From: Ignavibacteria bacterium
GTDB lineage: Bacteria; Bacteroidota; Ignavibacteria; Palsa-1295
DNA: 45,048 bases
NCBI GenBank assembly: GCA_013287605.1
Contig: JABDDM010000011.1
Location: forward strand, 1 to 45,048
Reading direction: 5' to 3'
Position numbers and translations under genes: made by a program. Positions 25,708 through 33,787 of the stretch are shown in pieces. Under the pieces are notes generated by a model that was given only the letters and a program-made list of their open reading frames with translations, made no database searches and was not told where the DNA came from. Position 1 is the first letter of the stretch. Every line of letters starts with the position of its first letter.

Positions 25708-26630
25708 TCCGCCTCGCCCCATCAACTCATTTGCGATTCAATCGTATTCAGAAGAGGCTGCTGCGATGGTATGCGACTCACCAGCGAAGTTTCATCTGGC
25801 GCGATCTGCGAACCACGCCGTATGTTGTAATGGTCAGCGAGTTCATGCTCCAGCAAACGCAGGCAGCGATGATAGAGAGTAAGCTGCCCAGGTTTCTCAA
25901 ACGATTTCCAACGGTGCGTTCGCTAGCACTCGCTCCAACGGGCGATGTTATTCGAGCGTGGCAGGGTCTTGGATACAATCGCAGAGCACTGAACCTCCAA
26001 CGCGCTGCACAGGCACTGAACGCCAGAGGCCGGAAGCCTTTTCCAAATACGCTTGAAGAGTTGATGGCACTTCCAGGTGTTGGTGCCTACACTGCATCGG
26101 CGATTCTTTCATTCAGTTTCCATTATGACGTTCCCGTCGTAGATGTAAATATCGAGCGTGTGCTTTCACGGTTGTGGATGCCGATGCGCGATACGCATGA
26201 GACGATTCCAATTCCTCTGATAAAGTCGCTTGACGCGCAGATCCTTCCGCGTGGTAATTCAGGCCTCTGGCATCAAGCGTTGATGGATCTTGGTGCTACG
26301 ATCTGCACAAAACGAAATCCGAAGTGTGAGATTTGTCCGGTACTCGCGGAATGCAAATCTGCGAAGAATATGATCCGCACGCGCACCATTGCAAAAGAGT
26401 CTTTGCCTTCAAAAGAAATATTGTACGCTGGTCAGCCTCGAAGAGTATGGCGTGGAAGGGTTCTGAAATCGATTGCGGATAAGAAGGTAATCAATTTATC
26501 TCAGATTCTTAAGGTGTTAGATGCATCTTCGAATCCTTCGATCGAAGCAATGATACAAACAGTTCTCAATGACCTGGCAACCGAAGGCTTTATTGTACGA
26601 CACGGGAAGTCAACGTTCAAACTGATCTGA
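25704..26630 (+). CDS. mutY: A/G-specific adenine DNA glycosylase MutY
   Basis: MutY removes adenine mispaired with 8-oxoguanine. The 308-aa product has the HhH-GPD fold and [4Fe-4S] cluster. The catalytic Glu46 lies in VSEFMLQQTQ, Tyr129 in LPGVGAYTASAIL and Asp147 in VPVVDVNIERVLSRL. The cluster ligands are C201-x6-C208-x2-C211-x5-C217 after LMDLGATI. The Glu and Tyr set MutY apart from Nth. The C-terminal part after about residue 225 is only about 85 aa and does not show the usual MutT-like 8-oxoG-recognition domain (typical MutY is about 350 aa), so it is a short form. It overlaps the Nudix gene by 4 nt and ogg2 by 1 nt (TGATG). Confidence 0.93.
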   Translation: MIRLAPSTHLRFNRIQKRLLRWYATHQRSFIWRDLRTTPYVVMVSEFMLQQTQAAMIESKLPRFLKRFPTVRSLALAPTGDVIRAWQGLGYNRRALNLQRAAQALNARGRKPFPNTLEELMALPGVGAYTASAILSFSFHYDVPVVDVNIERVLSRLWMPMRDTHETIPIPLIKSLDAQILPRGNSGLWHQALMDLGATICTKRNPKCEICPVLAECKSAKNMIRTRTIAKESLPSKEILYAGQPRRVWRGRVLKSIADKKVINLSQILKVLDASSNPSIEAMIQTVLNDLATEGFIVRHGKSTFKLI

Positions 26631-27259
26631 TGACGAAGCTGCCCGAACCCTGGCTCTCGACGTATCACGAACGAAAGGAAGCGATTCGCGCACGGCTCGC
26701 CGACTTTGAAGGAATCCCCGCTTCACACCACTTCTATGAGCTTGCGTTCTGCATTCTCACTCCCCAATCAAGCGCTCGCAACGCAGAGTTGACGATCGCA
26801 GAGCTCGAGCGAGATCGGTTCTTCTCGATAGGGTTCGACCCTGTCTCCTATCTCCGCGACCCAGCCCATTATATCAGATTTCACAACGTCAAAGCGAAAA
26901 GACTACTCCACACTCGAGAACAATTCGCGGAAATCACGTTACAACTCTGTGATCGTTCAATTCCTGCTGCTGAATTGCGCGACGCAGTGATGAGTGCGGT
27001 CGGCGGCCTCGGTATGAAAGAGTCTTCACATTTTCTTCGCAACATCGGCGTGCGCGGTCTCGCAATCCTCGATCGGCATATTTACAAGCATCTTACCCAG
27101 TTGGGAGTGATCTCCGAACCACCAACATCCGGGCCTACTCGCAAGCGTTACCTCGAGATCGAAACAGCTTGGCACAAGTATGCAAAGAAAGTCGGGATAT
27201 CGCTTGATGAGCTCGATCTACTGTTCTGGAGTATGGAGACGGGAGAGATCAGAAAATGA
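26630..27259 (+). CDS. ogg: 8-oxoguanine DNA glycosylase/AP lyase, Ogg2 family
   Basis: The 209-aa enzyme excises 8-oxoguanine from DNA and cleaves the abasic site. The Ogg2 pattern is clear: FYELAFCILTPQSSARNAE near residue 35, the HhH around GGLGMKESSHFLRNIG with Lys130 as the Schiff-base lysine, and LAILDRHIYKHL with Asp148. The C-terminus LLFWSMETGEIRK ends in Lys209; in archaeal Ogg2 the terminal Lys contacts 8-oxoG. These positions agree closely with the archaeal enzymes. Ogg2 is found mainly in archaea and a minority of bacteria; most bacteria use MutM. The gene overlaps mutY by one base and ends directly against the converging radical SAM gene (no gap). Confidence 0.92.
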   Translation: MTKLPEPWLSTYHERKEAIRARLADFEGIPASHHFYELAFCILTPQSSARNAELTIAELERDRFFSIGFDPVSYLRDPAHYIRFHNVKAKRLLHTREQFAEITLQLCDRSIPAAELRDAVMSAVGGLGMKESSHFLRNIGVRGLAILDRHIYKHLTQLGVISEPPTSGPTRKRYLEIETAWHKYAKKVGISLDELDLLFWSMETGEIRK

Positions 27260-28279
27260 TCAAGACTTAAAGGGTGTCACCCGGTCGCTGAAATCCGGTC
27301 GATAATTGTCCTGACTGTCGAACTCCTGCGACCAGCCATTTTCAAATCCGAGATCGTCCAGCATGTCGAGCACTTTCTCATACTCGCGCTCACGGATGCG
27401 GCGGTTCATCAGCATCAATCGTTCTGACTTTTCCGCATTCGTATCATTGATGCGATTTGTCGGATAATACTGCGACATCACGGAGAGTGTCACACTCGGC
27501 GATAGCTCTTCTTTGATGAATTGCAATGACTCCTCGCTTCCGGCCAACTCATTTGGAAGAACAAGATGACGAATGATCAGTCCACGCTTTATCAAGCCAT
27601 CATCACCATAAACCAACACACTGGACATTTGACGGTGCATCTCGCGCAACGCAGCACGAGAATGCTTTACATAGTCTCTAACGCCAGAATAGTCATAGCC
27701 GGCGGCATCATCAGAATACTTAAGATCGGGGAGGTAGATGTCGACCACGCCATCGAGTAAGCGAAGTACTTCGAGGTCGTCGTAAGCGTTCGTATTGTAG
27801 ATGAGAGGTATATTCAGACCTCCTTCGATCGCGAGAATCAGCGCCTCGACGATTTGCGGCACAAAGTGGGTCGGCGAGACGAAACCGATCGCATGGCATT
27901 TATGCTCGTTCTGCAACTCCAGCATCATCTCCGCAAGTCGCTTGGCTGTGACCTCATTCTTTTTCTCTTCTTTCCAGCGTTGACTGATCTCGTAATTCTG
28001 GCAGTACACACATTTCAGGTTACAATTGCCAAAAAAGATGTTCCCGACTCCGTTGGTACCTACGAGCGGAGGCTCTTCTCCGAAATGGGGACAATAAGAA
28101 GAAACGATCGCTTTGCGTCCGGAGTAACAGCGCGCGATCTGATTGTCTGCTCGATCGACCTTGCAATCGAGCGGGCAAATGTCGCAGGAAGAAAGGCGTT
28201 GGAGGAGAATGTTGCACCTTTCCTGAATCTCTCCGGACTTGTGGAGCTCCAAATATCTCGGTGTGTATGAATCCGTCAC
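27260..28279 (-). CDS. Radical SAM protein of the PflX (COG1313) type
   Basis: This radical SAM enzyme resembles pyruvate-formate-lyase activating enzymes; its target is unknown. I see the SAM cluster motif GNCNLKCVYCQNYEIS (CxxxCxxC) after the family line FGEEPPLVGTNGVGNIFF. A Cys-rich N-terminal part has CDICPLDC and further single Cys. The C-terminus has VTLSVMSQYYPTNRI, typical of the family. The longest frame starts at 28393 but overlaps the divergent glycosyltransferase by 101 bp. I choose GTG 28279 (VTDSYTPRYLELHKSGEI), since conservation begins near YLELHKSGE. With that start only 13 bp separate it from the divergent gene. It meets ogg2 tail to tail with no gap. Confidence 0.85.
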   Translation of the reverse strand: MTDSYTPRYLELHKSGEIQERCNILLQRLSSCDICPLDCKVDRADNQIARCYSGRKAIVSSYCPHFGEEPPLVGTNGVGNIFFGNCNLKCVYCQNYEISQRWKEEKKNEVTAKRLAEMMLELQNEHKCHAIGFVSPTHFVPQIVEALILAIEGGLNIPLIYNTNAYDDLEVLRLLDGVVDIYLPDLKYSDDAAGYDYSGVRDYVKHSRAALREMHRQMSSVLVYGDDGLIKRGLIIRHLVLPNELAGSEESLQFIKEELSPSVTLSVMSQYYPTNRINDTNAEKSERLMLMNRRIREREYEKVLDMLDDLGFENGWSQEFDSQDNYRPDFSDRVTPFKS

Positions 28280-28292
28280 GTAGCTTTGTGGT

Positions 28293-29306
28293 GTGATAGA
28301 ACGTATTCTTATTGTCCGTACTGACCGTCTCGGCGACGTCATCGCAACGTTGCCGATGGTTTCGGTCATCAAGGAGCGCCTGCCATCGGTCAAGGTGACG
28401 GTAATGGTACGCAGTTACACTGAACCGCTGCTTGAACTCGCCCCGGAAGTCGATGAGGTGTTACTCTTCGACACTAACTTTTCACTCAAGCGGAAGATTC
28501 AGCTCTTCGAGTCTGCTCGTGCGGATGTTGCGTTCTTTCCAAGCCCGAACCGCGATATAGCATCTGCCGCCCTCTTCAGCCGAATTCCGCAGCGCGTTGG
28601 TACTGCGTATCGCTGGTATTCGTCGCTCTTTACCGATAAGATCTACGACCATCGGAAGACTGCCGAGTATCACGAATCCGAGTACAACATCAGAATGCTG
28701 GAAGCGATCGACATTCACTCGGTCAAAACACCAAGGCCAAGCCTAAAACTAAGTGAAAAGCATCTCATTGAACGAGACACGTTGCTCACTGAGCTATTCG
28801 GAAATCCTTCCAAACCCTACGCTGTCATACATCTTGGGACCGGAGGTTCAACCCGGGAGTGGTCTAAGAGTGCATTTGAGGAATTAGCTGTCTACGTGGC
28901 ACAACGCTTGAGCCTGCCTATTGTGTTGACGGGTACGGAGGGCGATCGTGAACAGATATTAAGCGTAAGCCACCCTCTTCAAGGAGTAGGAGCCGATGTG
29001 AAGCTGTTCATCGGACATGGGTTGATTGCACTCGCTGAGGTCATGAGCAATGCCACAATTGTTATTGCTGGAAGCACCGGACCGGGACATCTTGCTGCAG
29101 CGCTCGGAGCACCTACTGTGGGACTCTTCCCGCTGGCGCAAGCGCTTTCGAAGGAGCGATGGGGATTTAGAGGACCAAATACTCTGAATCTCGCCCCGTC
29201 AGAAATTGCTACCGTGAGCTGTCCAATGTGCAAGGATTGCACCTGCATCCAGCAAATCCGTGTTAGCGATGTGATCGTAGCAGTCGATCGCCTGATGGGT
29301 TCTTGA
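28293..29306 (+). CDS. GT9-family glycosyltransferase, ADP-heptose:LPS heptosyltransferase-like
   Basis: The 337-aa GT-B protein belongs to glycosyltransferase family 9, which adds heptose to the inner core of LPS. It starts at GTG 28293 (MIERILIVRTDRLGDVIAT, with the family signature RTDRLGDV). The second domain has YAVIHLGTGGSTREWSKSAFEELA, LPIVLTGTEGDRE and the donor-site region NATIVIAGSTGPGHLAAALGAPTVGLFP. The C-terminus carries a Cys cluster (CPMCKDCTC) as in other GT9 proteins. It suggests LPS or a related heptose glycan. It is divergent from the radical SAM gene; a DUF3108 gene follows after about 70 bp. Confidence 0.92.
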   Translation: MIERILIVRTDRLGDVIATLPMVSVIKERLPSVKVTVMVRSYTEPLLELAPEVDEVLLFDTNFSLKRKIQLFESARADVAFFPSPNRDIASAALFSRIPQRVGTAYRWYSSLFTDKIYDHRKTAEYHESEYNIRMLEAIDIHSVKTPRPSLKLSEKHLIERDTLLTELFGNPSKPYAVIHLGTGGSTREWSKSAFEELAVYVAQRLSLPIVLTGTEGDREQILSVSHPLQGVGADVKLFIGHGLIALAEVMSNATIVIAGSTGPGHLAAALGAPTVGLFPLAQALSKERWGFRGPNTLNLAPSEIATVSCPMCKDCTCIQQIRVSDVIVAVDRLMGS

Positions 29307-29319
29307 CACAAATTGTGTC
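29305..29319. promoter_or_regulatory. 15-bp perfect dyad between GT9 and DUF3108 genes
   Basis: GACACAA-A-TTGTGTC is a perfect 7-bp inverted repeat with a single central base. It begins within the stop codon of the glycosyltransferase gene and lies about 55 bp upstream of the DUF3108 start. TTGACA overlaps its left half. The size and symmetry suit a dimeric repressor, but no T run follows, so it is not a terminator. Confidence 0.35.
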
Positions 29320-29373
29320 TCTTGCCGTAAAGATTGTTATCCAAAATGAATGGTTGATATTAACGCCGCTGTT

Positions 29374-30231
29374 ATGAAACGACTTGTACTCTCTGCTCTG
29401 GCCGTCGGAGTGCTCTCCTGTGGCCTTTATATGAGCGGGCAGCTGCCGTTCGCAGAAGCAGCAAAGGTCACACATGCGGCGACAGCTTCAACGGTTGACA
29501 ATAATTCGGACTTTCGGCATATTGACAACAATGCATTTGGCGTCGGAGAAAAATTGACCTTCGATATTTCCTATGGCTTCGTCCACGCCGGCGAAGCTGT
29601 CATGCAGATACCTGACATCAAGTACGTCAACGGTCGCAAGACATTCGAGACCTTCATCACCGCGAATTCGTACGCAAGTTTTGATTGGATCTTCAAGGTG
29701 CGCGATCGCTATGCGACCTATCTGGACGTTGATGGGATCTTCCCCTGGCGATTCGAGCAGCACGTGCGCGAAGGCAGTTATTCCAAGGACTTCGACGCCT
29801 TTTTCGACCCACAGGAGAAAACTGCCGAAACGAGCGATGGCAAGAAATACACCGCTCCGGCATATGTTCACGATATTGTGAGCGCCTTCTACTTCGTCAG
29901 GACCATGGACCTGCAACGCTACCACAAAGGTGATAAGATCAACCTTCAGAATTTTTATGATGACAGGACTCATCCGCTTACCATCCTGGTGCTCGGACAT
30001 CAGCAGATAACCGTCGATGCAGGCACATTCAATTGCGTCGTCGTCGAGCCGTTGGTAGTTGAAGGCGGCCTATTTAAGAACGAGGGATCGATCAGGGTTT
30101 GGCTCACCGACGATGCCAACCATCTGCCAGTCAAGATGTCGTCCAAAGTTATTGTCGGTTCGATTGACGCCATGCTCACCAAGTATGAAGGCGTGAAAGG
30201 GTTGCTGACTGCAAAAGTGAATGTGGATTAG
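29374..30231 (+). CDS. DUF3108 periplasmic protein
   Basis: The 285-aa exported protein starts best at ATG 29374: MKRLVLSALAVGVLSCGLYM is a signal peptide. ATG 29350 gives a longer N-terminus (MVDINAAV). It shows the DUF3108 layout: FGVGEKLTFDISYGFVHAGEAVMQI, TFETFITANSYASFDWIFKVRD, GSYSKDFDAFFDPQEKTAE, FYDDRTHPLTILVLGHQ, FNCVVVEPLVVEGGLFKNEG and IRVWLTDDANHLPVKMSSKV. DUF3108 proteins are beta-rich lipocalin-like periplasmic proteins without a firm function, often near LPS or lipoprotein genes. Here it follows a GT9 gene. Confidence 0.88.
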   Translation: MKRLVLSALAVGVLSCGLYMSGQLPFAEAAKVTHAATASTVDNNSDFRHIDNNAFGVGEKLTFDISYGFVHAGEAVMQIPDIKYVNGRKTFETFITANSYASFDWIFKVRDRYATYLDVDGIFPWRFEQHVREGSYSKDFDAFFDPQEKTAETSDGKKYTAPAYVHDIVSAFYFVRTMDLQRYHKGDKINLQNFYDDRTHPLTILVLGHQQITVDAGTFNCVVVEPLVVEGGLFKNEGSIRVWLTDDANHLPVKMSSKVIVGSIDAMLTKYEGVKGLLTAKVNVD

Positions 30232-30311
30232 GCTATTCGCACAGAAAGTGGGTTTGGGAACATAGGCGGGACTAGATTGTTAACTCCCGCGATAGTCAAA
30301 TCTCGAACTTA

Positions 30312-31163
30312 GTGAGCCACAAGAAAGAGTCAATTTTGAGCGAGAAAGTAACCGACCAACTGCCCCATATTGCCATCCTCCCGTTTCATGAGCCGCACAA
30401 GCATCATGTCTTTATTGGCATCGGCTCACTCCTCGCGATTCTCTGCGTGATCCTTTCTCTCTTCGTCACCAGTAAGACGAAGAAGATTGCGGCGGCACAG
30501 AACACCGTGATCGAGATTGCTCAGCCATCGCAAGCAGTAGGAGAATCTAACAAAGTGGAAAGTCTTGCAGCAAGAATGGCGCTCGCCTTGCCAAGCGGCG
30601 ACGTCATGCTGACTCCAGATGTTTCCATCTCCACGCACGATGGTATTCCAGTTTATGCTGATGGCGCAGAGGATTTTGGGCTCCTCAAGCGCGATAATGT
30701 GCAGATGACCACATCCTTAGCCAAATTCGCGCAAACGCTATCTAAGTACTTTAGCGTCAATAAGATGCAGGCTTTGATTACGAGTGGAGTTCGTACCAGC
30801 GCGAAACAGTTGGATATCATTAAAGAGCGCATAGCAGAGTACGGCCAGCTTGCGTCGTTTCCAGATTTGAAAACTGCCTCTGTAGCCGACACTGCTAAGT
30901 GGCACTCGGCTTGGGAATGGCTCAAGGCCCGTCATGTTCCGATCAATCCACCCGCCGATATTGCCAACGAGGACGGCAGCGTTGTCGGCGGATCGCTCCA
31001 CCTGAAGGGGTTGGCAATGGATGTAGTCTCCGATGACCTGGGTGCCCTAAAGCAGGCGATCGAACTTTACAAGACGGAGTCAGAGAAGACACACACCAAT
31101 GGACTTCACATATCCGGACTCGTCCGCGAACGCGACTGCGTTCACATCTCGCTAGCCAACTAA
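30312..31163 (+). CDS. Membrane-anchored M15-like putative D-Ala-D-Ala peptidase
   Basis: The 283-aa protein has a cytoplasmic N-terminus, one transmembrane helix (VFIGIGSLLAILCVILSLFV, residues 33-52) and a periplasmic domain. MQALITSGVRTSAKQLDII matches the SG-R motif region of M15 peptidases. GGSLHLKGLAMDVVS contains the zinc-site pattern S-x-H-x2-G-x-A-x-D (S228, H230, D237). The C-terminal DCVHISL supplies the third His (H278), but the usual E-x2-W-H catalytic Glu is Asp275 and the Trp is Val. It may be an active peptidoglycan peptidase or a binding-only relative. The start is GTG 30312 (GTGAGCCAC). The next gene starts 5 bp downstream. Confidence 0.7.
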   Translation: MSHKKESILSEKVTDQLPHIAILPFHEPHKHHVFIGIGSLLAILCVILSLFVTSKTKKIAAAQNTVIEIAQPSQAVGESNKVESLAARMALALPSGDVMLTPDVSISTHDGIPVYADGAEDFGLLKRDNVQMTTSLAKFAQTLSKYFSVNKMQALITSGVRTSAKQLDIIKERIAEYGQLASFPDLKTASVADTAKWHSAWEWLKARHVPINPPADIANEDGSVVGGSLHLKGLAMDVVSDDLGALKQAIELYKTESEKTHTNGLHISGLVRERDCVHISLAN

Positions 31164-31167
31164 GCGT

Positions 31168-31821
31168 TTGCCGACACTTAAGTATTTAACCAGGAAGCCT
31201 GCCGATCCAAAGCAGGCTTCTCCCGTTTTGGTGATGCTCCACGGTTATGGTGCAGACGCCAACGACCTCTTTCCACTTGCAGAGTCTCTTGGCCCCGACT
31301 TACTCGTGCTTTCCATTCAGGCACCGCTGACTCTCCCCTTTGGAGGATTCGCCTGGTATAATCTTACTCAAACCCAGATTGGCTTTCGAGAAGACCCTGT
31401 CAGCCGAAGAGCGAGCGAGACCCTTCTTGCAGCAGAATTACGAAAGATCATCGACCGAGAAGGCGGATCACTCAACGAGGTCACGATTCTTGGTTTCAGC
31501 CAGGGAGCAGCAATGGGTTACGGACTTGTGATCAGACAAGAGCCCGCAGTTCTTGGCGTCTCAATCTCTAGAATGATCGCCCTTTCAGGCTACATGCCAG
31601 ATGACCTCAAAGCGGCAGTCCAGCAGGTCACCAAACTTCCTCGTTTCTTTATTGGTCATGGCGAATATGATGAGCTTATTCCACCGCAGGCCACCGAGGA
31701 CGCAGCAAGTCTGTTGCAGCGCGTGAATGCTGACGTTGAAATGCACCTCTATCCAATCGCTCATGGCATCTCCGACCAGGAATTATCAGACGTCAAGCGC
31801 TGGCTCAAGATACATTCCTAA
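31168..31821 (+). CDS. Alpha/beta-hydrolase carboxylesterase (phospholipase/carboxylesterase family)
   Basis: The 217-aa serine hydrolase belongs to the small carboxylesterase (Abhydrolase_2) family. HGYGADANDLFPLAE is the family oxyanion-hole region, GFSQGAAMGYGL holds the nucleophile Ser111, GHGEYDELIPPQAT holds Asp168, and IAHGISDQE holds His199. FAWYNLTQTQIGFRED is also typical. The start is TTG 31168, 4 bp after the stop of the M15-like gene, so the two are probably one transcript. Natural substrates of the family are usually unknown short-chain esters or lysophospholipids. Confidence 0.9.
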   Translation: MPTLKYLTRKPADPKQASPVLVMLHGYGADANDLFPLAESLGPDLLVLSIQAPLTLPFGGFAWYNLTQTQIGFREDPVSRRASETLLAAELRKIIDREGGSLNEVTILGFSQGAAMGYGLVIRQEPAVLGVSISRMIALSGYMPDDLKAAVQQVTKLPRFFIGHGEYDELIPPQATEDAASLLQRVNADVEMHLYPIAHGISDQELSDVKRWLKIHS

Positions 31822-31937
31822 ACGCAGCGTTCATCTTCATATTTCATACTTACCCGTTGAACGTCCGACAATAAGGGTGTGTTTACTCGCCGTCAATTTG
31901 TGAGTGAGGCAGGACAATTTAACCAAAGACGCTTTCC

Positions 31938-33017
31938 ATGGCTCAAACGATGATGGCGCTGCGCAAAACCAAACGCGGACGCGGCGCGGAGATGCAGGAG
32001 ATTCCCATTCCGGACATCAAACCGAATGAGGTACTCATCAAGATCCATGCATCAAGCCTGTGTGGCACGGATGTCCACATCTACGAATGGGATGCGTGGG
32101 CGCAATCGCGAATCAAGACGGTGCCGTACACCGTCGGCCATGAAACTACCGGTGAAGTTGTAAAAGCTGGCAGCGTGGTTACTCGTGTGAAGGAGGGTGA
32201 TATCGTATCCGTCGAGACTCACATTCCCTGCTTGCATTGCAAGCAGTGTCTGACGGGTCAGATGCATGTCTGCCATAACCTGCAGATCCTCGGTGTCGAT
32301 CGCGATGGTGCATTCGCTGAATATCTGGTTGTACCCGAAGTGGTGGCATGGAAGAATGACACATCCATCCCACCAGAACTTTTGTCCATACAGGAGCCGC
32401 TCGGAAATGCAGTTCATGCCACGCTCATCGAACCAGTTCACGGGAAGTCAGTTGTCATCCTGGGTGATGGCCCAATTGGACTTTTCGCTGTTGGAGTCGC
32501 TCGCGCCTGCGGAGCCACACAGATATTCCTCACAGGACTCGACCCGTTCCGATTGAATATCGGTAAAAAGATGGGTGCCGATCGGATCATCGATGTTGCA
32601 AAAGAGGATGCGGTTCAGGTGATCAAGGATGCTACGGATGGCTTGGGCGCAGATGTCGTGCTCGAAATGTCGGGTGCTAATCAGTCGATGCAGTCAGGGA
32701 TTGCGGCGCTACGTCGCGGCGGCAGATTTTGCTTCTTCGGAATCTACAAAGACAATCTCGTACCGACACCGCTGAATGATATTGTCTTCAATGGTGGCAC
32801 CTTCTATGGCATCAATGGCCGATTGATGTTCGATACGTGGTTCACGGTTTCGAATTTGCTTTCATCGAGGCGGCTTGACGTCACACCGGTTGTGACGCAC
32901 AAAATGCCGCTCACAAGTTTCGCGGAAGCATTCGAACTCATGATCGAAGTGCCGAAGAAAGTCGGGAAGATCGTACTCTTTCCTGATACGAAGTACATGA
33001 CCAATGGGTCCCACTAG
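31938..33017 (+). CDS. tdh: L-threonine 3-dehydrogenase
   Basis: The 359-aa zinc-dependent medium-chain dehydrogenase oxidises L-threonine to 2-amino-3-oxobutyrate with NAD. The signature SLCGTDVHIYEWDAWAQSRI is specific to Tdh within the family. The catalytic zinc ligands are C42, H68/E69 (VGHETTG) and E153 (IQEPLGNAVH). The structural zinc ligands are C98, C101, C104 and C112 (PCLHCKQCLTGQMHVC). The Rossmann motif is VVILGDGPIGLFA. No kbl (2-amino-3-ketobutyrate CoA ligase) lies beside it, although the two often pair. The GNAT gene overlaps it by 14 nt downstream. Confidence 0.93.
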   Translation: MAQTMMALRKTKRGRGAEMQEIPIPDIKPNEVLIKIHASSLCGTDVHIYEWDAWAQSRIKTVPYTVGHETTGEVVKAGSVVTRVKEGDIVSVETHIPCLHCKQCLTGQMHVCHNLQILGVDRDGAFAEYLVVPEVVAWKNDTSIPPELLSIQEPLGNAVHATLIEPVHGKSVVILGDGPIGLFAVGVARACGATQIFLTGLDPFRLNIGKKMGADRIIDVAKEDAVQVIKDATDGLGADVVLEMSGANQSMQSGIAALRRGGRFCFFGIYKDNLVPTPLNDIVFNGGTFYGINGRLMFDTWFTVSNLLSSRRLDVTPVVTHKMPLTSFAEAFELMIEVPKKVGKIVLFPDTKYMTNGSH

Positions 33018-33744
33018 CGCACCGCAGACTTCTAAACGTTTGGTAGAGCAGCTTGAGGGCATCTCGAATCATTTCGCTCTGAGTTGGCTCGAGCACATCG
33101 AGGATGTTAGCTTGATACACTTAGGCATGGCGACTGTGGCTATTGCTCCGAGTCGCCCCGATCTTGATTTTGTCAATAGTATTTACGGAATGCCTGATTC
33201 TCTTGAGGAGGCGCTCGCTCCATATCGCGCAGCAGGTGTTCGCCCATGGGTTGAAGTGCCGCCTGGCCGACCTGAGTTTGAACGCAAACTTGAAGCGGCT
33301 GGGCTGGAGAGATTCATTAACCACACGATCGTGATGGGTCCCGCTGAGGCACCGGCGCCTGAACTGGAAGTTGAAGCGGGAAATGCGTTGCTCTGCGCCG
33401 AGACGTTCGTGAAAGCTGTCGGAGCTCCGATTCAGGATGTCGCCTCGATCAAGCAATGGCCCGGCAAGCTATATATCGCATTCGTTGACGGCGAACCTGC
33501 CGGCGCTGCGGCACTTACGATTCACGGGACTCTCGGACATCTCGCAAACGTTGCGACGATTCCGGAATTCCGAGGTCGCGGCGTGCAGACCGCACTTATT
33601 CGGCAACGCATTCGTGATGCAGCCACTGCCGGCTGCACACAGATTGTGAGTGGCTCTTCGAACGAGATCAGCAAGAGGAACCTGGAACGAGCCGGGCTCC
33701 GTGAGATCTACCGAAATACTGTGTGGCGTGGCGCAGCGATCTGA
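33004..33744 (+). CDS. GNAT-family N-acetyltransferase
   Basis: The 246-aa protein has its acetyl-CoA binding part in the C-terminal half: FVDGEPAGAAALTIHGTLGHLANVATI (two core strands) and PEFRGRGVQTALIRQRIRDA with the R/Q-x2-G-x-G/A loop (RGRGVQ), then a final strand IVSGSSNEISKRNLERAGL. The N-terminal half is a degenerate GNAT-like region with one more strand set. The start ATG 33004 overlaps the end of tdh by 14 nt. Substrate unknown; coupling to threonine catabolism is possible but inferred only from the overlap. Confidence 0.85.
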   Translation: MGPTSAPQTSKRLVEQLEGISNHFALSWLEHIEDVSLIHLGMATVAIAPSRPDLDFVNSIYGMPDSLEEALAPYRAAGVRPWVEVPPGRPEFERKLEAAGLERFINHTIVMGPAEAPAPELEVEAGNALLCAETFVKAVGAPIQDVASIKQWPGKLYIAFVDGEPAGAAALTIHGTLGHLANVATIPEFRGRGVQTALIRQRIRDAATAGCTQIVSGSSNEISKRNLERAGLREIYRNTVWRGAAI

Positions 33745-33787
33745 ACGCAGTCAATAAAATTTTATCTTCACCTAAGTTAGACTCTTC

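Noticed and set aside
29488-30000. 170-aa open frame on the minus strand
   Set aside because: It lies wholly opposite the well supported DUF3108 gene and shows no recognisable motif, so it is a shadow frame.
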